Assembly: GCA_947629915.1 (NCBI GenBank)
Contig: CANRFN010000001.1
Location: 62,001-126,000 of the forward strand
Origin: an uncultured Oscillospiraceae bacterium
Lineage (GTDB): Bacteria; Bacillota; Clostridia; Oscillospirales; Oscillospiraceae
DNA: 64,000 bases
Direction: 5' to 3'
The notes below the pieces were generated by a model. That model saw only the letters and a list, made by a program, of their open reading frames with translations. It was not told the DNA's origin and did not search any database. Positions 51,480 through 59,852 of this stretch are shown here, piece by piece (within the stretch, counting starts at the first letter, position 1; each line of letters begins with the position of its first letter). The translations under genes were made by a program, and so were the position numbers.

Positions 51480-52298
51480 ATGGAAATTCTGTTTCCCGTG
51501 ATCGCTGTATCCATCATCGGCCTGATCTGCGGCGCCGGCCTCTCTGTGGCCTCCAAGTTCATGGCAGTGGAAGTGGATGAGCGGATCCCCAAGGTCCGGG
51601 CCTGCCTCCCCGGCGCCAACTGCGGCGCCTGCGGCTTCGCCGGCTGCGATGGCTATGCCGCCGCCCTGGTGGAAGATGAGGACCTGGCGGTGAACCTCTG
51701 CGTCCCCGGCGGCGCCACCGCCGCCAAGTCCATCGGCGATGTCCTGGGCCGTGCGGCCGGTGACGTGGAGAAGATGGTGGCCGAGGTCCGCTGCTCCGGC
51801 ACCTGCGAGGCCACCTCTGTGAAGATGGACTACAACGGCCTTCCCTCCTGTTCCGCCGCCAAGCTGCTCTTCGGCGGCACCGGCCTCTGCGTGTACGGCT
51901 GCATCGGCCTGGGGGACTGCGCCAAGGTGTGCCCGGTGAACGCCATCCACATCGGCGGCAACCTGGCCCGGGTGGACACCTCCGTGTGCATCGGCTGCGG
52001 CAAGTGCGCCAAGACCTGCCCCAACGGCGTCATCGCCATCCGTCCCGCCAGCGCCCACATGGTGGTGGACTGCAACAACAAGCAGAAGGGCGCCAACACC
52101 CGCAAGGCCTGCAAGGTGGGCTGCATCGGCTGCCGCCTCTGCGAGCGCAACTGCCACAACGGCGCCATCACCGTGACAGACAACCTGGCGTCCATCGACT
52201 ACTCCAAGTGCGATGGCTGCGGCAAGTGCATTGAGGTCTGCAAGGCCGGATGCCTGGTGGCCCTGAACATCGCCAGCGCAGAAGTTGTGAACGGCTAA
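51480..52298 (+). CDS. rnfB: Rnf complex subunit B, polyferredoxin
   Basis: A 272-residue electron-input subunit that takes electrons from reduced ferredoxin. One N-terminal membrane helix is followed by the four-cysteine cluster motif CLPGANCGACGFAGC (about 43-57). Two ferredoxin-type pairs follow, including CIGCGKCAKTCP, and further cluster motifs CIGCRLCERNC and CDGCGKCIEVC lie near the end. ATG 51480 has GAGGAGGTG upstream; an in-frame GTG at 51471 lies inside that site. It is the last gene of rnfCDGEAB. Confidence 0.95.
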   Translation: MEILFPVIAVSIIGLICGAGLSVASKFMAVEVDERIPKVRACLPGANCGACGFAGCDGYAAALVEDEDLAVNLCVPGGATAAKSIGDVLGRAAGDVEKMVAEVRCSGTCEATSVKMDYNGLPSCSAAKLLFGGTGLCVYGCIGLGDCAKVCPVNAIHIGGNLARVDTSVCIGCGKCAKTCPNGVIAIRPASAHMVVDCNNKQKGANTRKACKVGCIGCRLCERNCHNGAITVTDNLASIDYSKCDGCGKCIEVCKAGCLVALNIASAEVVNG

Positions 52299-52310
52299 AC
52301 GCTCCCTTTG

Positions 52311-52350
52311 AAACGGGGACCGAAGTTTTGAGACTTCGGTCCCCGTTTTT
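52311..52350 (+). terminator. Terminator of the rnf operon
   Basis: A perfect 16-bp stem, AAACGGGGACCGAAGT (52311-52326) with its complement at 52333-52348, running into TTTTT. Confidence 0.93.
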
Positions 52351-52406
52351 GTCTCTTTGAGGCCGATTTTCGGCAATTCCGTCTGCTGTTTAAGCACATT
52401 TCATCC

Positions 52407-52435
52407 TTGCATCAGCCCTCTCCCTGTGGTAAAAT
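52407..52435 (+). promoter_or_regulatory. Sigma-A promoter of the NusG-II/Gx transporter genes
   Basis: TTGCAT (52407-52412), a 17-bp spacer and TAAAAT (52430-52435). Predicted start near 52442. Confidence 0.75.
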
Positions 52436-52459
52436 GTTTTGCTGACTATGGGGGTGACA

Positions 52460-52837
52460 GTGGCTTTGAAGGGAACCCGCCGCAACGATATCAGGCTCAT
52501 TGCCGGGCTGCTGCTGGCCGCCGGCATACTGGCCCTTTTTCTCCATTTCACCCGCACGAATGGCGGCAGCGTCCGCATCGAACAGGATGGCGTTACCACC
52601 GCCGTACTCCCCCTGGATCGGGATACCCGCCAGACCATCGAACGGGACGGCGACACCAATGTCCTGGTGATTGAAAACGGGGCCGTGTGGGTGGAAGAGG
52701 CCAACTGCCGGGACAAGATCTGCGTCCGCCAGGGCGCCATCCGGTACACCGGACAGTCCATCGTCTGCCTGCCCCACAAGCTTGTGATCACCATCGAGGG
52801 CGGCTCAGACACCCCCTTTGACGCCCAGACCCGCTGA
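52460..52837 (+). CDS. NusG domain II-containing membrane-anchored protein
   Basis: A 125-residue protein with one N-terminal membrane helix (about 12-30) and an extracytoplasmic NusG-II-like beta domain. The typical end of that domain is EEANCRDKICVRQGAI followed by IVCLPHKLVITIEG, with two conserved cysteines. Function is unknown. It is often found next to Gx transporter genes, as here. I prefer GTG 52460 (GGGGGTGA just upstream); an ATG at 52448 would be almost at the predicted transcription start. Confidence 0.85.
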   Translation: MALKGTRRNDIRLIAGLLLAAGILALFLHFTRTNGGSVRIEQDGVTTAVLPLDRDTRQTIERDGDTNVLVIENGAVWVEEANCRDKICVRQGAIRYTGQSIVCLPHKLVITIEGGSDTPFDAQTR

Positions 52838-52850
52838 GGAGGACGCAGCC

Positions 52851-53339
52851 ATGCATGCAAAGAAAGTGGCCCGCTACGGCCTGCTCACCGCCCTGGCGCT
52901 GGTGCTGTCCTGGCTGGAGTCCCTGCTGCCCTCCCCCGGCATCCCCGGGGTAAAGCTGGGCCTTGCCAACCTGGTGGTGGTGTTTGCCCTGTACCGGGCG
53001 GGGTGGTTTCCCGCCTGTGTGCTCTCTCTGGTGCGGGTGCTGCTGGTGTCCTTTCTCTTCGGCAACGGGGTGAGCCTGGCATACAGCCTCTCCGGGGCGG
53101 TGCTCTCCCTGGCGGTGATGATCCCGCTGAAGGCCACGGGCAAGTTCTCCGAGACCGGGGTCTGTACCGCCGGCGGGGTGGCCCACAACGCCGGCCAGCT
53201 CATCGCCGCCGTGGTCCTGCTGGGCACCACACGCCTCAGTTACTATCTCCCGGTGCTCTGCGTCTCCGGCACCCTGGCCGGCGCCGCCATCGGGCTTGCC
53301 GCAGCGGAGCTCATCCGCCGGGTGCCGGATCGGCCCTGA
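52851..53339 (+). CDS. Gx transporter family membrane protein
   Basis: A 162-residue membrane protein with five helices, of the Gx transporter family (COG4769, sometimes labelled heptaprenyl diphosphate synthase component I). GIPGVKLGLANLVVVFAL and RVLLVSFLFGNGVSLAYSLSG are hallmark segments and resemble ECF S-components. It may import a small precursor; the ligand is unknown. GAGGAGG lies upstream of ATG 52851, 13 bp after the NusG-II gene, so the two form an operon. Confidence 0.87.
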   Translation: MHAKKVARYGLLTALALVLSWLESLLPSPGIPGVKLGLANLVVVFALYRAGWFPACVLSLVRVLLVSFLFGNGVSLAYSLSGAVLSLAVMIPLKATGKFSETGVCTAGGVAHNAGQLIAAVVLLGTTRLSYYLPVLCVSGTLAGAAIGLAAAELIRRVPDRP

Positions 53340-53393
53340 CCCGCCGCAGCCTTACCATTCCATCTATTTTCATTTTCGAAAGCAGGTTGTCTC

Positions 53394-54059
53394 ATGAATC
53401 TCACTGTCCGGGATCTTCTGGATCTCGACCACACCCTCGCGGCAGACTATCTCTCCCAGTTCACCTACCCCTGGGAGGCCCTGGACGGCATCAAGGCGCT
53501 GATCCTCTCCCTGGGCCCCAATCTGGGGGAGGACTACGAGCAGCGGGCGCCCCAGGTTTGGGTACACAAAACCGCCACCGTCTTCCCCAGCGCCTATCTT
53601 GGCGCCCCCTGCATCATCGGCCCGGAGACCGAGGTGCGCCACTGTGCCTTCATCCGCGGTTCAGCTTTAGTGGGCGCCCACTGCGTGGTGGGCAACAGCT
53701 GTGAGCTGAAAAACGTCATCCTCTTTGACAACGTCCAGACCCCTCACTACAACTATGTAGGAGACTCCATTCTGGGATACAAGAGCCACATGGGCGCCGG
53801 GTCCATCACCTCCAACGTAAAATCAGACAAGACGCTGGTGACGGTGAAGGACGGCAACGCAGTCCTGGAGACCGGCCGAAAGAAGTTCGGCGCCATTCTG
53901 GGAGACCATGTGGAGGTGGGCTGCAACAGCGTGCTGAACCCCGGCACCGTGATCGGCCGGAACAGCCGCATCTATCCCGTCTCCTGCGTCCGGGGCGCGG
54001 TGCCGGCGGACAGCATCTATAAGACCGGGGGCACCATCGTGCCTCAGAGAGGAGTTTGA
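53394..54059 (+). CDS. GlmU-like left-handed beta-helix protein
   Basis: A 221-residue protein with hexapeptide repeats forming a left-handed beta-helix (from about VWVHKTATVFPSAYLG to the end). It resembles the acetyltransferase half of GlmU (DSILGYKSHMGAGSITSNVKSD, GAILGDHVEVGCNSVLNPGTVIG) but lacks the pyrophosphorylase domain. The N-terminal 55 residues are a helical cap. It stands 5 bp before glmM, so a role in UDP-GlcNAc synthesis is plausible. The exact acyl or sugar substrate is uncertain. AAAGCAGG precedes ATG 53394. Confidence 0.85.
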   Translation: MNLTVRDLLDLDHTLAADYLSQFTYPWEALDGIKALILSLGPNLGEDYEQRAPQVWVHKTATVFPSAYLGAPCIIGPETEVRHCAFIRGSALVGAHCVVGNSCELKNVILFDNVQTPHYNYVGDSILGYKSHMGAGSITSNVKSDKTLVTVKDGNAVLETGRKKFGAILGDHVEVGCNSVLNPGTVIGRNSRIYPVSCVRGAVPADSIYKTGGTIVPQRGV

Positions 54060-54064
54060 CCCCC

Positions 54065-55432
54065 ATGGGAAAATACTTTGGTACAGACGGCTTCCGGGGC
54101 GAGGCCAACGTCTCGCTGACAGCCGATCAGGCCTATCAGGTGGGCCGCTTTCTGGGCTGGTACTACGGCCGCAACCGGAGGGCCCAGGTCGTGGTGGGCA
54201 AGGACACCCGCCGGTCCAGCTACATGCTGGAGTACGCCATCAGCGCTGGCATGGCGGCATCCGGGGCGGATGTGTATCTGCTCCATGTGACCACCACCCC
54301 GTCTGTCTCGTACGTCACCCGGACAGACGGCTTTGACTGTGGCGTGATGATCTCCGCCTCCCACAACCCCTACATGGACAACGGCATCAAGCTGCTGAAC
54401 CGGGAGGGCGAGAAGATGGACGAGGCCACCATCAACCTGGTGGAGGAGTATCTGGACGGGCATCTGTTTGTAGACGGGCAGTACTACCCCTCTGTCCCCT
54501 TCGCCACCGGCGAGGCGGTGGGCAGCATCGTGGACCACACCGCAGGCCGCAACCGCTACATGGGCTACCTCATCTCCCTGGCAGTGCACTCCTTCCGGGG
54601 CAAAAAGGTGGCCCTGGACTGCGCCAACGGCAGCGCCTGGTTCATCGCCCCCAACGTATTCAAGGCCCTGGGCGCCGAGGTGCACCCCATGGGCATCACC
54701 CCGGACGGCCTCAACATCAACCGGGACGTGGGCTCCACCCACATCGATGCCTTGAAGAAATTCGTGGTGGAAAACGGCTGCGATGTGGGCTTTGCCTATG
54801 ACGGCGATGCAGACCGCTGTCTCGCCGTGGATGAAAACGGCGAGCTGGTGGACGGCGACAAGATCATCTACATCTACGGCAAGTACATGAAGGAGCGGGG
54901 CAAGCTGCTCACCAACACCGTGGTGACCACCGTGATGAGCAACTTCGGCCTCTATAAGGCCTTGGACGAGGCCGAGATCGACTATGTGAAGACCGCCGTG
55001 GGAGACAAGTACGTCTACGAGGAGATGGTAAAGAACGGCCGGCGCATCGGCGGCGAGCAGTCCGGACACATCATCTTCTCCAAGTACGCCCGCACGGGAG
55101 ACGGCATTCTCACCTCTCTGAAGCTGATGGAGGTGATGATCGCCCGGAGGCTGTCCCTGTCTGCCCTGGCCGCCCCGGTGACCATCTACCCCCAGGTGCT
55201 GCTGAACATCCGGGTACAGGACAAAAAGGCCGCCCAGGAGGACCCGGACGTGAAGGCCGCCGTGGCCAAGGTGGAAGAGACCCTTGGGGACACCGGCCGC
55301 ATCCTGGTCCGGGAGTCCGGCACCGAGCCACTGGTGCGGGTGATGGTGGAGGCTCCGGAGAAGGCCCAGTGCAAGGCCTTGGCCCAGTCTGTGATCGATG
55401 TGATCAAGGCAAAGGGACACGAGGCCATCTGA
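54065..55432 (+). CDS. glmM: Phosphoglucosamine mutase
   Basis: A 455-residue alpha-D-phosphohexomutase, most likely GlmM, which converts glucosamine-6-phosphate to glucosamine-1-phosphate for peptidoglycan. It starts MGKYFGTDGFRGEAN. The catalytic serine lies in SASHNPY (Ser99), the metal loop is DGDADR, the sugar-binding loop is GGEQSGH and the phosphate loop is RESGTEPLVRVM. Length fits the family. GAGAGGAG lies upstream of ATG 54065. It follows the GlmU-like gene by 5 bp and is likely in the same transcript. Confidence 0.95.
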   Translation: MGKYFGTDGFRGEANVSLTADQAYQVGRFLGWYYGRNRRAQVVVGKDTRRSSYMLEYAISAGMAASGADVYLLHVTTTPSVSYVTRTDGFDCGVMISASHNPYMDNGIKLLNREGEKMDEATINLVEEYLDGHLFVDGQYYPSVPFATGEAVGSIVDHTAGRNRYMGYLISLAVHSFRGKKVALDCANGSAWFIAPNVFKALGAEVHPMGITPDGLNINRDVGSTHIDALKKFVVENGCDVGFAYDGDADRCLAVDENGELVDGDKIIYIYGKYMKERGKLLTNTVVTTVMSNFGLYKALDEAEIDYVKTAVGDKYVYEEMVKNGRRIGGEQSGHIIFSKYARTGDGILTSLKLMEVMIARRLSLSALAAPVTIYPQVLLNIRVQDKKAAQEDPDVKAAVAKVEETLGDTGRILVRESGTEPLVRVMVEAPEKAQCKALAQSVIDVIKAKGHEAI

Positions 55433-55531
55433 AATTCCGAAATTTACAACTTGTGCATTCCAAAACCTGTTAAAGCACCAGAAAAGCGGGCAGTTTCGGC
55501 ACAATTTTCGCCATTTCACCAACATTCCCTC

Positions 55532-55560
55532 TTGACGCCGGGCAGTCTTTTGGTTATAGT
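55532..55560 (+). promoter_or_regulatory. Sigma-A promoter of the debranching enzyme
   Basis: TTGACG (55532-55537), a 17-bp spacer and TATAGT (55555-55560). Predicted start near 55567. Confidence 0.78.
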
Positions 55561-55602
55561 ATGTGGGCTAACTTGGGGACATCTGCAAGGGGGATACTTT
55601 AC

Positions 55603-57711
55603 ATGACGCAGACAACCTGCTTTACATTGGCCGATCCGCTGGCAGCACCGGTGACCCGCTCGGTGCATCTCGTGCCACTGGATCACATCAATGGGTTTGA
55701 TGTGCGTCCCGGTTTCTACGAGATCAACGGCGCCACCGCCATGGACGGCGGGGTAAACTTCACCATCTACTCCAGAAGCGCCACATCGGTGGAGCTGCTG
55801 CTCTTTCGGCCCATGGCCCAGGACCCCTATGCGGTGATCCCCTTTCCTGACCGCTACCGCATCGGCAACGTGTACTCCATGATCGTGTTCGGCCTGGACA
55901 TCGAGGAGTTTGAGTACGCCTACCGGGTGGACGGCCCCTATGACCCCTCCCGGGGCCTGCTCTTCGACAAATCCAAGTATCTGCTGGACCCCTATGCCAA
56001 GGCTGTGACCGGCCAGAGCAAGTGGGCCGAGCCCAACCCCCACGGCCAGCACTACCGGGCCCGGGTGGTACAGGACAACTTCGACTGGGACGATGTGGGC
56101 CGCCCGCCCCGCATCCCCATGGAGGATCTCATCATCTACGAGCTCCACGTCCGGGGCTTCACCATGGACCCCTCCTCCGGGGTGGCCCACCCGGGGACCT
56201 TTGCCGGGGTGATGGAGAAGTTGGACTACCTCCAGGAGCTGGGGGTAAACGCCATTGAGCTGATGCCCATCTTCGAGTTCGATGAGATGCTGGACTACCG
56301 GGACGCGGACGGCAACCACCTCTATAACTACTGGGGGTACAACCCCGTGTCCTTCTTCGCCCCCAACACCAGCTACGCCTCCACCCTGGAGTTCAACCAC
56401 GAGGGAAACGAGCTGAAGCGGCTGGTGCTGGAGTGCAAGCAGCGGGGCATGGAGGTCTACCTGGACGTGGTGTTCAACCACACCGCCGAGGGCAACGAAA
56501 GAGGCTTTTTCTTCTCCTTCAAGGGTCTGGACAACAACGTCTACTATATGCTCACCCCGGACGGGCGGTATCAGAACTTCAGCGGCTGCGGCAACACCTT
56601 GAACTGCAACCACCCCATTGTGCACCAGATGATCCTGGACTGCCTCCGCTACTGGGTGACCACCTACCGCATCGATGGCTTCCGCTTCGACCTGGCCTCC
56701 ATTCTGGGCCGCCAGGAGGACGGCACCCCCATGAAGGAGCCTCCCCTGCTCCGCTCTCTCGCCTTCGACCCCATCCTGGCAGACGTCAAGCTCATCGCCG
56801 AGGCGTGGGACGCCGGCGGCCTCTACCAGGTGGGCACCTTCCCCGCCTGGAACCGCTGGGCGGAGTGGAACGGCCGGTACCGGGACGACATGCGCCGCTT
56901 CCTCAAGGGAGACTGGGGCATGGCCCACGCGGCCGCCCTCCGGATGATGGGCTCGCAGGACATCTACGATGCCGGCGTGCGGAAAAACGCCTCGGTGAAC
57001 TTCTTCACCTGCCACGATGGCTTCACCCTCCACGACCTCTTCTCATACAACCAGAAGCACAACGAGAACAACGGCTGGAACAACACCGATGGTGCCAACG
57101 ACAACTACAGCTGGAATTGCGGCGTGGAGGGCGAGACGGACGACATGGACATTTTGTACCTCCGCCGCCGGATGATCCGCAACGCCTTTGCCCTGCTGAT
57201 GTGCTCCCGGGGCATCCCCATGTTCCTGGCGGGAGACGAGTTTGGGAACACCCAGTACGGGAACAACAACGCATACTGCCAGGACAACCCGATCTCCTGG
57301 CTGGACTGGCATCAGCTGGAGCAGAACCAGTCTCAATACCAGTTCTTCCGGTTCATGATCCAGTTCCGCAAGGACCACAAAGTGCTGCGCACCAACCTCA
57401 GCAATGGGGCCTGCGGCTTCCCAGACGTGAGCTTCCACGGCATCACCCCGTGGAAGGCCTTCTTCGAGGACCACGAGCACTATATCGGCGTGCTGTTCGC
57501 CGGCTGGGAGCGGGAGCGGGGCGATGAGCTGGTCTACGTGGCCTCCAACACGTACTGGCAGCCGCTGCAGGTAGAGCTCCCCCGCCTGCCGGACAACAAC
57601 CGCTGGCAGCTGATCCTGGACACCTGGAACGAGACCCTCTCCCCCGCGGTAACCACAGACGGCCGGTTTGTGATCCGGCCCCGCTCGGTGATGGTGTTCC
57701 TGGGCGCCTGA
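55603..57711 (+). CDS. GlgX-type glycogen debranching enzyme (GH13)
   Basis: A 702-residue alpha-1,6-glucosidase/isoamylase-type protein. An N-terminal CBM48 domain spans about 35-135; the catalytic barrel follows. Catalytic residues are in DGFRFDLAS (nucleophile Asp), LIAEAWD (acid Glu) and TCHDGFTLHD (transition-state Asp); WGYNPVSFFAP and VVFNHTAEG are family segments. It should trim branches of glycogen. ATG 55603 has AAGGGGG upstream; an in-frame ATG at 55561 lies before the predicted transcription start. No other glycogen genes are nearby. Confidence 0.92.
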   Translation: MTQTTCFTLADPLAAPVTRSVHLVPLDHINGFDVRPGFYEINGATAMDGGVNFTIYSRSATSVELLLFRPMAQDPYAVIPFPDRYRIGNVYSMIVFGLDIEEFEYAYRVDGPYDPSRGLLFDKSKYLLDPYAKAVTGQSKWAEPNPHGQHYRARVVQDNFDWDDVGRPPRIPMEDLIIYELHVRGFTMDPSSGVAHPGTFAGVMEKLDYLQELGVNAIELMPIFEFDEMLDYRDADGNHLYNYWGYNPVSFFAPNTSYASTLEFNHEGNELKRLVLECKQRGMEVYLDVVFNHTAEGNERGFFFSFKGLDNNVYYMLTPDGRYQNFSGCGNTLNCNHPIVHQMILDCLRYWVTTYRIDGFRFDLASILGRQEDGTPMKEPPLLRSLAFDPILADVKLIAEAWDAGGLYQVGTFPAWNRWAEWNGRYRDDMRRFLKGDWGMAHAAALRMMGSQDIYDAGVRKNASVNFFTCHDGFTLHDLFSYNQKHNENNGWNNTDGANDNYSWNCGVEGETDDMDILYLRRRMIRNAFALLMCSRGIPMFLAGDEFGNTQYGNNNAYCQDNPISWLDWHQLEQNQSQYQFFRFMIQFRKDHKVLRTNLSNGACGFPDVSFHGITPWKAFFEDHEHYIGVLFAGWERERGDELVYVASNTYWQPLQVELPRLPDNNRWQLILDTWNETLSPAVTTDGRFVIRPRSVMVFLGA

Positions 57712-57730
57712 ACCGATCCATTCAATACGC

Positions 57731-57762
57731 AAGGCCCCGCTGCATCCCTGCAGCGGGGCCTT
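57731..57762. terminator. Terminator between the debranching enzyme and the pyrophosphatase
   Basis: AAGGCCCCGCTGCA (57731-57744) pairs with TGCAGCGGGGCCTT (57749-57762) around TCCC. It lies between converging genes. Confidence 0.78.
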
Positions 57763-57765
57763 GTC

Positions 57766-59439
57766 TTACTCCTCCTCCGCCATGGCCTTCATGGCGTTGA
57801 TGAGGGCGGGAATCATCTGCTTTTTGCGGCTCACCACGCCGGGGAGCACCGCCACATTGTCCGTGACCTCCGCCTGGAAGGCCCGGCGGATCACCGCATC
57901 CGCGTTCTCCCCCACCATATAGACCTCGGTGGTGGAGGTGCGCACATCGGTGAACATGTAGAAGATGTAGTGCAGGGTCTGCTTGATCTGGGCGGTCGCC
58001 AGATAGGGGGCCACCAAGGCCTCAGCGGCCTTCCGGTTCTTCTCGGACATGTAGCTGCTCTGGCCCACGCCGAAGCGGATGTCCCCGCAGGTAAAGCGCT
58101 TGTAGTCCCCGTTGAAGATCTCCTCTGCCGTCTTGCCGGTGATGTCTCCGCCGGCCTCGAACATGGCGTCCGCGTACTCCTCCAGGTCCACCCCGGCGAT
58201 CTTCGCCAGATCTCGGGCGGCCTTCTGATCGATGGGGGTGCAAGTGGGGCTTCGGAACATCAGGGTGTCCGAGAGGATGGCGGAGAGCATCAGGCCCGCC
58301 GTGGTAGGCGGAATCTCCACATCGTTCTCCTGGTACATCTGCCAGAGGATGGTGCAGGTGCACCCCACCGGTACGTTGCGGAAATAGACCGGCCCGTCCG
58401 TCTCCGGGGCGTTCAGCCGGTGGTGATCGATGATCTCCAGCACCTCCGCCTCCTCCAGGCCCTCGGCGGCCTGGGTCTTCTCGTTGTGGTCCACAAGCAC
58501 CAGCTGCTTTTTGTGCAGGTTCATCAGGTTCCGGCGGGAGACCACGCCCAGATAGGTCCGATCTCCGCTGAGCACCGGGAAATAGCGGTGGCGGACCTTC
58601 GCCATGATCCGGGTGGCATCCTCCACCAGGGTGTCCATGGTAAAGGTGAGCAGGCCATCGGAGACCATGTAGTGGCGGATGGGGGCCGCCTGGGTGATCA
58701 TCTGGCCGGCCACATAGGTGTTCAGGTTGGTGCGCAGCAGGATGGTGCCCCGCTCCTCAGCGGCCCGCAGGATGGTCCGGGACACCCGGGAGCCCACGCA
58801 GACCACAATGCAGCCGGCGTCCATCTCGATGGCGGTGAGCTGTCCCTCCGCCCGGTTGCCCAAGATCACCACATCTCCCGGCTCCATGCCCTGCTCCATC
58901 TGCTCCGGGCTGCCGGCGGCGATCATGATCTTGCCCTGGACCACTTTGCCCTTCACGTCTCCGGCCAGCACCTCGGCGTCCAGGGTCTCCACGATGTTCT
59001 GATAGCTGGTGTGGGCCTCTGCCAGCATGTGGGTGTTCAGCTGGTCCATGTTGGCCGTGGCGATGTCCTTGACAGTGATCACGCCCTTTAAGCGCTCGTT
59101 CTCCACGATGCAGAGCGTGTCGATCTCCTGGTCCCGCATGATCATCCAGGCCTTGCGGAGGCTGGTCTCCCCGTCCACCCCGGGCATCCGGCGGATGTCC
59201 ACGTCCCGGATCTGGGGGCTCACGTCCAGGCACAGCTGGGGCACGGGCACGCTGAAGCGGCTGAGCACATACTCCGTCTCCCGGTTCAGGGCCCCCGCCC
59301 GGCAGGGGATGCTGTTCTCCTCCGGGTGCAGGATGTTGCGGAGTTTCGAGTAGGCAATGGCGGAACAGATGGAGTCCGTGTCCGGATTCCGGTGTCCGAT
59401 CACCCGCACATAGCGGTTTTCATTGGGAACTTCAGGCAT
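57766..59439 (-). CDS. Manganese-dependent inorganic pyrophosphatase with CBS and DRTGG domains
   Basis: A 557-residue family II pyrophosphatase with a regulatory insert. DHH-domain motifs are GHRNPDTDS (15-23), VLVDHNE and IIDHHR; the DHHA2 domain ends the protein. Between the first motif and the rest lie a CBS pair and a DRTGG domain, which in relatives bind adenine nucleotides and tune activity. It drives biosynthesis by hydrolysing pyrophosphate. ATG 59439 has GGAGGAG upstream; the longer in-frame extension runs past the promoter. Confidence 0.92.
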   Translation of the reverse strand: MPEVPNENRYVRVIGHRNPDTDSICSAIAYSKLRNILHPEENSIPCRAGALNRETEYVLSRFSVPVPQLCLDVSPQIRDVDIRRMPGVDGETSLRKAWMIMRDQEIDTLCIVENERLKGVITVKDIATANMDQLNTHMLAEAHTSYQNIVETLDAEVLAGDVKGKVVQGKIMIAAGSPEQMEQGMEPGDVVILGNRAEGQLTAIEMDAGCIVVCVGSRVSRTILRAAEERGTILLRTNLNTYVAGQMITQAAPIRHYMVSDGLLTFTMDTLVEDATRIMAKVRHRYFPVLSGDRTYLGVVSRRNLMNLHKKQLVLVDHNEKTQAAEGLEEAEVLEIIDHHRLNAPETDGPVYFRNVPVGCTCTILWQMYQENDVEIPPTTAGLMLSAILSDTLMFRSPTCTPIDQKAARDLAKIAGVDLEEYADAMFEAGGDITGKTAEEIFNGDYKRFTCGDIRFGVGQSSYMSEKNRKAAEALVAPYLATAQIKQTLHYIFYMFTDVRTSTTEVYMVGENADAVIRRAFQAEVTDNVAVLPGVVSRKKQMIPALINAMKAMAEEE

Positions 59440-59494
59440 CTGTCTCACTCCTCCTCCAATGGGTATTTGTCTGATTTCTCCCTTTGGTCCCCCT

Positions 59495-59523
59495 ATCCTA
59501 TCGAAAAACGGGGAGGCCGTCAA
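59495..59523 (-). promoter_or_regulatory. Promoter of the pyrophosphatase gene
   Basis: Minus strand: TTGACG (59518-59523), a 17-bp spacer and TAGGAT (59495-59500). Confidence 0.65.
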
Positions 59524-59759
59524 GGGCAAAATGGGGCTGCGGGCAATTTCATCCTGAGCACGCCAGGATTTTCCAGCGGCTTGTGTTCCCCCTGTGCCCT
59601 GTGAATTTTGCAGGGCCGATTCCCACCTTTGTCCTAAAGCCAGCCGCACAATAATGGCGAATTTTTTGCACAGAATGGAGGCCTTTTTCCGTCTTTTCCA
59701 TGTTTTCTTGGCTATTTCTGGTCTGTTTCCGCATTTTTAGAACCCATAGCAAGTTTTTC
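59524..59759. other. Intergenic stretch without a gene
   Basis: This lies between two outward-facing promoters. Open frames on the minus strand are extensions upstream of the pyrophosphatase promoter. I see no repeat or strong structure. Confidence 0.4.
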
Positions 59760-59788
59760 TTGTGCAATCTGTACACCAGTGGTATAAT
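59760..59788 (+). promoter_or_regulatory. Promoter of the SCP-SLH protein gene
   Basis: TTGTGC (59760-59765), a 17-bp spacer and TATAAT (59783-59788), with the extended -10 TGG. Confidence 0.75.
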
Positions 59789-59852
59789 AGGGAGGTCGAA
59801 TCCGGCATTTTGCCCTCTGCCCCCTGCTCTAGACAGAAAGAAGGCCGTAGCA

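Noticed and set aside
54044..55525. Long minus-strand frame opposite glmM
   Set aside because: Antisense shadow: glmM carries all mutase motifs, while this frame is His/Val/Gly-rich without known features.
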